In this document: positions 16,336 to 23,173 of the stretch, one piece after another | Position numbering within the stretch: position 1 is the stretch's first letter | Layout: each line of letters starts with the position of its first letter | Assembly (NCBI GenBank): GCA_040222185.1 | Contig: JAVKDP010000008.1 | Span: 1 to 23,173, forward strand | DNA: 23,173 nt | Direction of reading: 5' to 3' | Source of the DNA: JAVKDP01 sp040222185 | GTDB taxonomy: Bacteria > Bacteroidota > Rhodothermia > Balneolales > Balneolaceae | Position numbers and translations under genes: made by a program | Notes under the pieces: model-generated | The model's database searches: none | Seen by the model: the letters and a program-made list of their open reading frames with translations, nothing else | Told to the model about the DNA's origin: nothing

Positions 16336-18962
16336 TGGAAAAGAGAAACAACATACACCCTCCAAAGCTTGCAGATCGTTTTTTTGAATGGTATTGCAGG
16401 AATGAATTACAGGAAAGCATTCAAGGGGATTTACATGAAGAGTTTTATTCCGAAGTGGAATCGAGAGGGCTCTTCAAAGCCAGGTTAAAGTACTGCTTGA
16501 ATGTGATTCGGTTTATTAACAGACATACTCTTAGGAGAAAACCATCAGAAACCTACTATCACTTAACATCGATAAGCATGCTGAAGAATTACATACTAGT
16601 TACACTAAGAAGCTTAAAAAAGAACCTCGTTTTCTCCAGTATTAATATCTCAGGTCTGGCTATTGGATTAGCCTCCTGCATCATAATATTCTTCTATGTT
16701 CATAAAGAGTTAAACTTTGATGATTTTCATTTAAAACAAGACCGAATTTATAGAGTAACCAACTCTTACGAGAGAGCTTCAGGGACTATCCATTGGGCAA
16801 GAACCCCACCTGCCCTGGCCCCGGCAATCAGAACCAGTATTTCAGGTGTAGAAAGAGTTACACAGCTGCGTCATGCCGACGATCATACCTATTCGGTTGG
16901 TGAAAATATATTTACAGAAGAGAATGTGTTCTATGCAGATTCTTCTTACCTGGAAATTTTTGATTTCAAAATGGTGAGCGGAGATAAAAGTACTGCTCTG
17001 GATGCTCCAAATTCTATCGTGATTACAGAGGAGATGGCTGGAAAGTACTTTGGTAGCGTCAGTCCGTTGGGAAAATCAATTTTATTTGATAATTCTCTGA
17101 ACTTGCAGGTTACAGGAGTAATTGAAGAGGTGCCAACCAATTCGCATATCGAATTCGATTTTCTTATTTCATTCTCAACATACGTAGTTCCAGATGGATA
17201 TTTGGCAGATTTAAATAGTTGGAACTGGGCCGGTTTTTGGACCTATTTGGAAATCGCTCCAAATGCTGAGCCTGAGGCTATTAGGAATAGCATTAGTAAA
17301 CTTTATGACAGAGACGAAAGGGCTACTAACCTTTCAATTAACATAGAAGTTCAACCCCTTAAAGATATTTACCTGGAGTCTGGAAAATACAGCTCTATTG
17401 GCGGATCAATCAGGGTAGGGAGTAAGCCAACCATTTATATTCTTATTGTGATTTCAGGACTGGTTTTGCTCCTGGCTGGTTTCAACTTCACCAATCTTTC
17501 CACAGCTATTTCATTAAACAGGGGTAAGGAAATTGGAGTGCGAAAAGTGTTAGGAGCCATTCGCGGGAAGGTAGCTACCCAGTTTATTATTGAATCTATC
17601 ATTTTCACACTTGTAAGCCTGTTTTTAGCCGTTCTGATAGTATGGCTAAGCAGGCCTTATTTTATAAGTGAGATCGGAATAGAGATGCCAGGTGATTTTT
17701 ACGGGTATTTAAAGTTTTTCCCTCTGTTCTTTTTAGTTACCATTGTAATCGGATTGTTAGCGGGGGCTTATCCCGCATTTATTCTTTCCGGATACCGACC
17801 TGTGCAGGCACTTAAAGGAAGTTTAAAAACCAGTAGCTCAGGTAAGTGGTTAACCAAGAGTTTAACAGTATTTCAGTTTGTAGTTTCAATTGGGCTCATC
17901 ACATTAAGCATCATCATCGTAGCCCAAATGTCATATATCAAAGACAGAAGTCTTGGTTTTGATAAAGAGAATGTTGTTAAGGTACGGATCCCGCGAGATT
18001 ACATGGAAAACCAGTTTGATGTAATGAAAGCCGCACTCTTGCAAAATCCGAGGATTCTCCATGTCAGTAAGACCAGTCATGGCTTTGATGGAGGTTCGGG
18101 AAGTGGAAGTGCCAGAATAATTGGAGAAGATTCAGAAGAAGGGCGCCAACTGGCTTACTATCAGGCTGGTTACGATTTTTTAAAAGTAATGGACATCCAA
18201 CTTCTCGAAGGGCGTTTTTTCTCAGAGGATTTTGCAAGCGATGAGGAAACGGCACTGGTTCTAAATGAATCATCAGTAAAAGATTTAGGGCTTACTAATC
18301 CAATTGGAACCGAGATTAGATTTAATAATAGGGACAGAACTGTAATTGGAGTGGTAAAAGATTTTAATTATGCATCTCTGCATAGTGAAATTGCACCAAT
18401 GGGAATCGTTATGCCTTTTGCAGTTCCTGATTTAGTAGTTATAAAAGTAGCGCCAGGGCCAATAGGAGAATTAATTACCTCTGTTCAGAATACCTGGAAT
18501 GAGCTGGACTTAAACTCACCATTCAATATTGCTTTTCTGGATGATACAATACAGAAAATGTATGAGAAAGAAGAAAAGCTCTCAAGGTTGATAACCTTAT
18601 TTTCGATACTAACAGTCCTTTTAGGTTGCCTTGGGCTTTACGGTTTGGTTTCATTCAGTATCCAGGCAAAACTGAAAGAAGTAGGTATTCGTAAAACTCA
18701 TGGAGCTTCAATAAATCAGATTCTATATTTGTTAACACGACAGTTTTTAGGATTAATTCTTGTAGCTAATTTGATTTCATGGCCATTAACATACTTTTTC
18801 GCGAATGAGTGGCTTAACAACTTTTCTTATCGAATAGGAATAGAATGGTGGATGTTTGCGGTTTCCGGAATTCTGCTCCTGACGATTGCTATGCTTACAA
18901 TTAGTAACCAGGCAATAAAAACTGCTCTCCTAAACCCAATAACTATTCTCAGAACGGATTAA
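16335..18962 (+). CDS. Duplicated FtsX/MacB permease with N-terminal permease-prefix domain (875 aa), no adjacent ATPase
   Basis: I take the start as ATG 16335 (MEKRNNIHPPKLADRFFEWYC), because it overlaps the padR stop and begins with the conserved prefix. A start at 16302 would add 11 residues read inside padR. Residues 1-80 form the cytoplasmic permease-prefix domain (RFFEWYCRNELQESIQGDLHEEFY). From residue 82 the sequence MLKNYILVTLRSLKKN matches the very N-terminus of the permeases at 1030, 3665 and 6047, so the prefix looks added to an otherwise ordinary member. Two MacB_PCD-FtsX modules follow, with coupling motifs KEIGVRKVLGA near 400 and KEVGIRKTHGA near 785. The family resembles the duplicated orphan permeases first named in Acidobacteria, paired with PadR and lacking an ATPase. 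Whether it borrows the ATPase at 6090 or works without ATP is open. Confidence 0.92.
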   Translation: MEKRNNIHPPKLADRFFEWYCRNELQESIQGDLHEEFYSEVESRGLFKARLKYCLNVIRFINRHTLRRKPSETYYHLTSISMLKNYILVTLRSLKKNLVFSSINISGLAIGLASCIIIFFYVHKELNFDDFHLKQDRIYRVTNSYERASGTIHWARTPPALAPAIRTSISGVERVTQLRHADDHTYSVGENIFTEENVFYADSSYLEIFDFKMVSGDKSTALDAPNSIVITEEMAGKYFGSVSPLGKSILFDNSLNLQVTGVIEEVPTNSHIEFDFLISFSTYVVPDGYLADLNSWNWAGFWTYLEIAPNAEPEAIRNSISKLYDRDERATNLSINIEVQPLKDIYLESGKYSSIGGSIRVGSKPTIYILIVISGLVLLLAGFNFTNLSTAISLNRGKEIGVRKVLGAIRGKVATQFIIESIIFTLVSLFLAVLIVWLSRPYFISEIGIEMPGDFYGYLKFFPLFFLVTIVIGLLAGAYPAFILSGYRPVQALKGSLKTSSSGKWLTKSLTVFQFVVSIGLITLSIIIVAQMSYIKDRSLGFDKENVVKVRIPRDYMENQFDVMKAALLQNPRILHVSKTSHGFDGGSGSGSARIIGEDSEEGRQLAYYQAGYDFLKVMDIQLLEGRFFSEDFASDEETALVLNESSVKDLGLTNPIGTEIRFNNRDRTVIGVVKDFNYASLHSEIAPMGIVMPFAVPDLVVIKVAPGPIGELITSVQNTWNELDLNSPFNIAFLDDTIQKMYEKEEKLSRLITLFSILTVLLGCLGLYGLVSFSIQAKLKEVGIRKTHGASINQILYLLTRQFLGLILVANLISWPLTYFFANEWLNNFSYRIGIEWWMFAVSGILLLTIAMLTISNQAIKTALLNPITILRTD

Positions 18963-19017
18963 ATTTCACCCATCGAAGTTATTTTTCTCAAGAAGTCCAA
19001 TATTTATATCTTACTGA

Positions 19018-19025
19018 TAAATTTG
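19018..19025 (+). promoter_or_regulatory. Possible Bacteroidota-type -7 element before the hybrid kinase gene
   Basis: TAAATTTG fits the Bacteroidota housekeeping -7 consensus TAnnTTTG exactly and lies 20 to 26 bases before the two candidate start codons of the kinase. I see no convincing TTG-type -33 element at the expected distance, so this is tentative. Confidence 0.35.
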
Positions 19026-19044
19026 GGACGGACTATCAATTAGG

Positions 19045-20787
19045 TTGAAGGTGAAGAAATTATTACCTGCTTTTCATAAGAGTAAAGACATCGAGCATTT
19101 TTTATTCGAGATTACCCTGATTCTTACACTTTCAGTATTCATATTTTGGTGTACATATTCGGTGATAGCAGATTATAGTTTTGTTATCAAAGTAATTTAT
19201 TTCACAGCACTTTTTCTTTACTCCTCAATATACATTGCTTACAAGCTTGGTCTTTCTTTTAAATGGTCTACAGCTATTTACTACACAATAGCTTTGATTA
19301 TACTCACCTATAGTTGGCTCCCTGCAGGCGGTATAAGCGGTGCAATCATTCAAATGTTCATTTTGATTTATGTCTCAGGGCTGATGGTGTTGCCATTGAG
19401 AACGTTCATGATTTTTATTGCAACATCTTTAGTTATTGTTCTTATCTATGCATACCTGGAATTGACTACCCCGGGTTTAGCAGCACCATACCTGGATGAA
19501 ATGGATAGAGTCCGTGATTTGTCCATCGCAAATTTTATCACACTATGTATTCTTGGTTACGGATTGTATGTGTTCAAGAAGAACTATTCTGATGATCGAA
19601 TTCGGCTCAAGGATACGATACAAGAACTTGAACATGAAAAAGAGAAAGCTCTTGCAGCAGATAAGGCAAAATCCGATTTCCTGGCTACAATCAGCCATGA
19701 AATGCGAACTCCCTTGAATGGAATTGTGGGATTATCAGAATTGCTCTCTAAGACAGATTTAAACGAAGAGCAAAAAGAAATCGTAAGTAAGCTTTCATAT
19801 AGTAACGAGATGCTTTACAGCTTGATAAGCGATTTATTGGATATGACTACCATCGAAAGTGGCCACCTGGTGCTTAATGAAAATGAGATAGTCATTGAAA
19901 AAGAAATCACGGGAGTTATTGAACTGATAAGGCCAAAACTGAAAGCAAAAAAGAGATCAGTTTCATTAGAGGTAAAGTTCGACTCCAACATACCCGGAAA
20001 AGTTTACGGAGATATAAATCGCTTTCGCCAAATTTTGCTTAACCTGGTTAATAATGCAGCAAAGTTTACTGAAAAAGGATCTATTACTGTTAAGGCAAAG
20101 CTGGTTAAGGATAATGATGCTGCGACATGGGTTAAATTTTTTGTTATTGACACGGGTAAAGGCATTGAACCGGAAAAACAAGACCATTTATTCGATAAGT
20201 TTTATAAGGTTGAAAACGATTCGAATATAGAGGGTAGTGGATTAGGTTTATCAATTACGAAGAACCTTGTTGAGTTAATGGGTGGTACCATTGGCTATGA
20301 AACTGAATATGGGCAGGGTTCAAAATTTTACTTCGAGTTACCTTTCCAAAAACAGACTCATGAAAACCTGAAGGCTGAAGCGAACAGAGAGGGAGATGCG
20401 TCTTATAGCGACTTAAAGGTTCTTATTGCTGAAGACGTTTTGATTAACCAAATGGTAATCGAGAAAATGCTGATCAACATTGGAGTGAATTATATCGATG
20501 TAGTTTCAGATGGGCTTGAAGCTGTTGATAAGGCTGCTAAGGCTGATTATGATTTTATCTTCATGGATATCCAGATGCCGGAGCTAAACGGGATTGATGC
20601 AACTAAGAAGATTTTGCAGGATAGTTCTGATGAGCATAAACCAATTGTGGTGGCAGTTACCGCAAATGTATCAGAAAGTGACCTGGAGAAGTACTTTGAA
20701 GCGGGAATGGTTGATTCACTTCCCAAGCCAATCACTATTGATATATTGAGAAACCTGATTATCAAATATAAAGGAACTGGTAGCTAA
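19045..20787 (+). CDS. Membrane hybrid sensor histidine kinase with C-terminal receiver (580 aa)
   Basis: A phosphorelay kinase. An N-terminal membrane unit (about 20-178) holds about six helices with very short loops and no external sensor domain. A coiled linker (183-210) leads to the HisKA domain with ISHEMRTPLNGIVGL (phospho-acceptor H218). The ATP-binding domain has the N box NLVNNAAKF (333-341), G1 DTGKGI (369-374) and G2 GSGLGLSI (397-404). The receiver (about 457-575) has E463/D464, phospho-acceptor D508 in FIFMDIQMPELNG, T539 and K561. It lacks an Hpt or DNA-binding output domain, so a separate Hpt protein and regulator must take the signal on; none is nearby. The start is either TTG 19045 or GTG 19051; the AGG at 19042-19044 is placed better for GTG, which would shorten the protein by two residues. 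It ends 24 bp before the converging mnmD stop. Confidence 0.93.
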   Translation: MKVKKLLPAFHKSKDIEHFLFEITLILTLSVFIFWCTYSVIADYSFVIKVIYFTALFLYSSIYIAYKLGLSFKWSTAIYYTIALIILTYSWLPAGGISGAIIQMFILIYVSGLMVLPLRTFMIFIATSLVIVLIYAYLELTTPGLAAPYLDEMDRVRDLSIANFITLCILGYGLYVFKKNYSDDRIRLKDTIQELEHEKEKALAADKAKSDFLATISHEMRTPLNGIVGLSELLSKTDLNEEQKEIVSKLSYSNEMLYSLISDLLDMTTIESGHLVLNENEIVIEKEITGVIELIRPKLKAKKRSVSLEVKFDSNIPGKVYGDINRFRQILLNLVNNAAKFTEKGSITVKAKLVKDNDAATWVKFFVIDTGKGIEPEKQDHLFDKFYKVENDSNIEGSGLGLSITKNLVELMGGTIGYETEYGQGSKFYFELPFQKQTHENLKAEANREGDASYSDLKVLIAEDVLINQMVIEKMLINIGVNYIDVVSDGLEAVDKAAKADYDFIFMDIQMPELNGIDATKKILQDSSDEHKPIVVAVTANVSESDLEKYFEAGMVDSLPKPITIDILRNLIIKYKGTGS

Positions 20788-20811
20788 ATAAGTGAGTAAA
20801 AGCTTTATTTT

Positions 20812-21597
20812 TCAACTATCTGTGAAAAAGGCTCCCTCATTTAACCTTTCAATCAACCTCTGCTCGTTCACACGTTTAAAAGAGCTTAGCTTCTCTGCAT
20901 TGAGCGAGGCTAGAGTCATTTCTCGTTTTCCAAGTGCACCCGGCGCTTTACTGATAAACCATCCTGCAGCAGCCATTGAGGCCCTTGCTTTTGATGCAGC
21001 GCAATATGTTGCTAACACAGTATCGGTTATAGAAAAAGACTTCAACTTTGCGAAAGTGTCTACTGTCCAAAGTTCCTTATTTACTTCAGGCGAAAAAGGA
21101 TCATGAAATATGAAGTCGGCTTTATGCTCAATAGAGTCAAGCTCTTCAAAAGGTCCATAAAATAAATGCAGGTTTATATCTTCACCTTCAACTGGAGTAA
21201 TAGTATTCATGCCTGGCTTTAAGCCGGAGAAGACTTTTGATACTGATTCCCGGACCAGGTCGCTTGCCAGAAAATTCTCGAAATTGAATAATTTAGCAGT
21301 ATCAGAATCTATAGGGAAAGCTTCTACACTGTAAAAATGAATAGGAAAAGAGAGTTTCTTTGAAAGGTATTGGTCAATTAAAAGAAAAAAGTTAAGGCCA
21401 GTACCAAAACCCACTTCGAAAATAGTCAGAGATTCAGTGTCTGGTTCTAAAGCTTTTATTAAGCCTGAAGTCTCAAAAAAAATGTGTTTACTCTCAGAAA
21501 CAGCTCCATTCGGATTATGATAAAACTGTCCAAATTGAGAAGAGTAAAGTGTTGAAGAGCCGTCTTTAGAAATATGATGTTCCGGGGCTTTAGTCAT
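20812..21597 (-). CDS. mnmD: tRNA (5-methylaminomethyl-2-thiouridine) methyltransferase MnmD, stand-alone (261 aa)
   Basis: A SAM-dependent methyltransferase of the MnmD/MnmC N-terminal family (DUF752, Methyltransf_30). It makes the last methylation of mnm5(s2)U at the wobble position 34 of tRNA. Visible marks are the N-terminal TLYSSQFGQFYHNPNGAVSESKHIF stretch (16-40), the SAM-binding motif FEVGFGTGLNFF (60-71), HDPFSPEVNKELWT (165-178) at the catalytic site, and TYCAASKARASMAAAGW (197-213). In E. coli this domain is fused to the MnmC oxidoreductase; here it stands alone, as in many Bacteroidota. Its ATG lies inside the end of the DUF4097 gene (8-base overlap), so it is translated from the same transcript, although the functions look unrelated. 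It converges with the hybrid kinase gene. Confidence 0.88.
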   Translation of the reverse strand: MTKAPEHHISKDGSSTLYSSQFGQFYHNPNGAVSESKHIFFETSGLIKALEPDTESLTIFEVGFGTGLNFFLLIDQYLSKKLSFPIHFYSVEAFPIDSDTAKLFNFENFLASDLVRESVSKVFSGLKPGMNTITPVEGEDINLHLFYGPFEELDSIEHKADFIFHDPFSPEVNKELWTVDTFAKLKSFSITDTVLATYCAASKARASMAAAGWFISKAPGALGKREMTLASLNAEKLSSFKRVNEQRLIERLNEGAFFTDS

Positions 21598-22852
21598 TAC
21601 TTTTTACAGTAACCTGGCCATATTTTGAAAATGCAATAATATCAGAACCACCAGAATTAAGTGTTCCCTTAAGATTTGTTTTCTGCTTGGTGCCATCGAA
21701 AGTAATACCGGATACTTCCACAAGGCTACTTGCTTTAAGTTCAATATCTGCATTAGTAGAAGAAGGTAGGGCAATCTGAATATTACCAGCTGAAGTTTCG
21801 GCAGTCAGGTCATCAGTGAAGTTTTTCATTGAGATAATGATATTACCACCTTGAGTTGAAGCTGCTAATTCACCATCGACGTTCAGGGCTTCAATATTAC
21901 CGCCCGAAGTTTTAAGCAACATCTCTCCTGTACAGTTTGAAGCTTTTAAATGTCCGCCGCCAGACCTAACAAGGAATTCACCAGAGCAATCTTTAATTGT
22001 GATGTGCCCACCTTCAGAAATAGCTGTTACATCACCCTGGATATTATTTAATTTCATATGCCCTCCACCAGTTTTGTATACTTGCTCTCCCTGGATGTTA
22101 CTCGTTTCGATATGACCTGTGCTGGTTTCAACAACCAATTCAATATTTTCCGGGATGCTGAGAATAGCCTGAAGTTGAATATTATGTTCATGAGTTGAAC
22201 CTCTGGGTTCAATCTTAAAAACAGCTTCTGAATCAGTTACTTTAAAATCAGGTGAAAGATGGGCTTCTAAATCCTGAGTTGAACTAACCTGACCAGACGC
22301 ATGAAGAACAAGGCTTGATTTATTATCTGTTGAACCTACAACAGTGATAGAGCCATATGGTAATTTTAAAACAACATCTTCAACTGATGATGCATCAAAT
22401 TCGTTTAGATATGAATACACACCCGGTGAAGTACTACTCCATTTACCCTGCTCCATGTGCATATTTCGGTTTAATACGATTTGACTCCCATCCAGATCAA
22501 GATTAATGCTGATGTCTTCGTCTGTTATTTCACTCAGAGCTTTTTCAATTTCTTCCTGGAATTCCTCTCTCACCTCTGAAGGTAATAAATGGGCCATCCC
22601 CTTTAATGATTTAAGGAGTTCCTCTTCATTCAATTCAACATTTTCCAATTCTTTAAGTGCAGCAAGTTCTTCCAGGTTTTTCAGGTCAATGGTCCTGACT
22701 GGTGTAGGCTCGGCAGCATCTTCTGGAGTTGGAACAACAGCTACAGCAGCCGTAGATTCAGCTTCCTCTTTCGAGGGCTTTCCGATTAGATAGAGAGCTA
22801 CAAATATAAAAAGTAAACCAGCTACAATGATTTCCCACGAAAATTTCTTCAT
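21590..22852 (-). CDS. Membrane-anchored DUF4097-family beta-repeat protein (420 aa)
   Basis: A cell-envelope protein of unknown role. The start MKKFSWEIIVAGLLFIFVALYLIG gives a single N-terminal anchor helix (about 7-24). A linker rich in Ala, Pro and acidic residues follows (25-52), then a very acidic helical stretch (53-112, many Glu and Leu, coiled-coil-like) and a beta-rich domain. Residues about 240-365 contain at least six imperfect repeats of about 19 residues with the pattern T-x-G-G-x-I-x-x-x-x-x-x-G-x-V/L (TGGGHMKLNNIQGDV, SEGGHITIKDCSGEF, SGGGHLKASNCTGEM, TSGGNIEALNVDGEL, TQGGNIIISM). These would stack as a parallel beta-solenoid. DUF4097 proteins (putative adhesin type) are often found with PspC or anti-sigma-like proteins, but no such neighbour is seen. 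It overlaps mnmD by eight bases and diverges from the M20 gene. Confidence 0.87.
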   Translation of the reverse strand: MKKFSWEIIVAGLLFIFVALYLIGKPSKEEAESTAAVAVVPTPEDAAEPTPVRTIDLKNLEELAALKELENVELNEEELLKSLKGMAHLLPSEVREEFQEEIEKALSEITDEDISINLDLDGSQIVLNRNMHMEQGKWSSTSPGVYSYLNEFDASSVEDVVLKLPYGSITVVGSTDNKSSLVLHASGQVSSTQDLEAHLSPDFKVTDSEAVFKIEPRGSTHEHNIQLQAILSIPENIELVVETSTGHIETSNIQGEQVYKTGGGHMKLNNIQGDVTAISEGGHITIKDCSGEFLVRSGGGHLKASNCTGEMLLKTSGGNIEALNVDGELAASTQGGNIIISMKNFTDDLTAETSAGNIQIALPSSTNADIELKASSLVEVSGITFDGTKQKTNLKGTLNSGGSDIIAFSKYGQVTVKSND

Positions 22853-22962
22853 ACTCTACACATAAAATTAAAAGTCCAAAACAAACTACGAGCAGTAGAA
22901 TGCTAAGTTACAGAATACTATTATAACTCGTATAATTAGCTAACTATAAAAAACAGCATAAA

Positions 22963-23173
22963 ATGTCTCTGCAATCACAAGTATTGGATCTTGTTACTCA
23001 ATATCATGATGATATGATTTCAACAAGAAGATATCTGCATCAACATCCCGAAGTAAGCTATAAAGAATTTGAAACTACTAAGTTTATAAAATCAGAGTTG
23101 GACAAGTTGGGTATTCCGTACGAAAGCCCACTTGAAACCGGTTGTGTAGGTATTTTAAAAGGTGGAAAACAAT
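22963..23173 (+). CDS. M20-family amidohydrolase / metallopeptidase, N-terminal part only (cut by window edge)
   Basis: An open frame from ATG 22963 to the window end (70 codons, no stop) encodes MSLQSQVLDLVTQYHDDMISTRRYLHQHPEVSYKEFETTKFIKSELDKLG. The RRYLHQHPEVSYKEFETTKFI stretch is the hallmark N-terminus of M20D amidohydrolases (hippurate hydrolase, N-acyl-L-amino acid or IAA-amino acid hydrolases), followed by the GCVGILKGG strand pair. Such enzymes are two-metal cytoplasmic hydrolases that remove acyl groups from amino acids. The metal ligands and substrate pocket lie beyond the window, so the substrate cannot be named. It diverges from the DUF4097 gene across a 110-bp region in which I see no secure promoter element. 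Confidence 0.85.
   Translation, partial: MSLQSQVLDLVTQYHDDMISTRRYLHQHPEVSYKEFETTKFIKSELDKLGIPYESPLETGCVGILKGGKQ

Noticed and set aside
20792..21106. Open frame of 104 codons on the plus strand
   Set aside because: Antisense to mnmD, which has clear methyltransferase motifs; the product is low in recognisable features.

Overview
The window reads like a chromosome of a Bacteroidota/Balneolota-type bacterium (Balneola or Gracilimonas-like is my inference). The DNA is AT-rich and genes are densely packed. It has several very large two-module FtsX/MacB permeases, an AtoC-type sigma-54 activator with a GAFTDA loop, a stand-alone MnmD, and few clear Shine-Dalgarno sequences. I see no mobile elements, CRISPR arrays, tRNAs or rRNAs.

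Layout. (1) Positions 1-8083, minus strand: an envelope transport operon read leftward, with a HlyD-like adaptor, a MacB/LolD-type ATPase, two full-length duplicated FtsX permeases, and then, after a 220-bp regulatory gap, a third permease cut by the window edge. (2) Positions 8084-8377: a divergent control region. (3) Positions 8378-11137, plus strand: a sigma-54-dependent response regulator and an NtrY-like membrane histidine kinase. (4) Positions 11259-13796: a polytopic membrane PP2C/RsbU-type phosphatase. (5) Positions 13892-15846: hflK-hflC, closed by a strong terminator. (6) Positions 16012-18962: a PadR regulator overlapping by one base a fourth duplicated permease that carries a permease-prefix domain and has no ATPase next to it. 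(7) Positions 19045-20787: a membrane hybrid histidine kinase. (8) Positions 20812-22852, minus strand: a membrane-anchored DUF4097 repeat protein overlapping mnmD. (9) From 22963, plus strand: the start of an M20 amidohydrolase.

The main result is a regulatory circuit that can be read directly from the DNA. Three sigma-54-like -24/-12 elements lie upstream of the adaptor, of the response regulator and of the edge permease. A 16-bp palindrome, TGTTCGATATCGAACA, occurs at 8229-8244 and almost unchanged at 1191-1206. In both places a degenerate TGT-N10-ACA partner lies exactly 21 bp closer to the leftward promoter, and the distance from the palindrome centre to the -12 element is the same (95.5 bp). 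The simplest model is that the response regulator encoded at 8378 binds these palindromes. It would activate both transport units from tandem enhancer sites and would activate its own gene from the shared central site, so that an envelope signal sensed by the kinase drives the multi-permease exporter.
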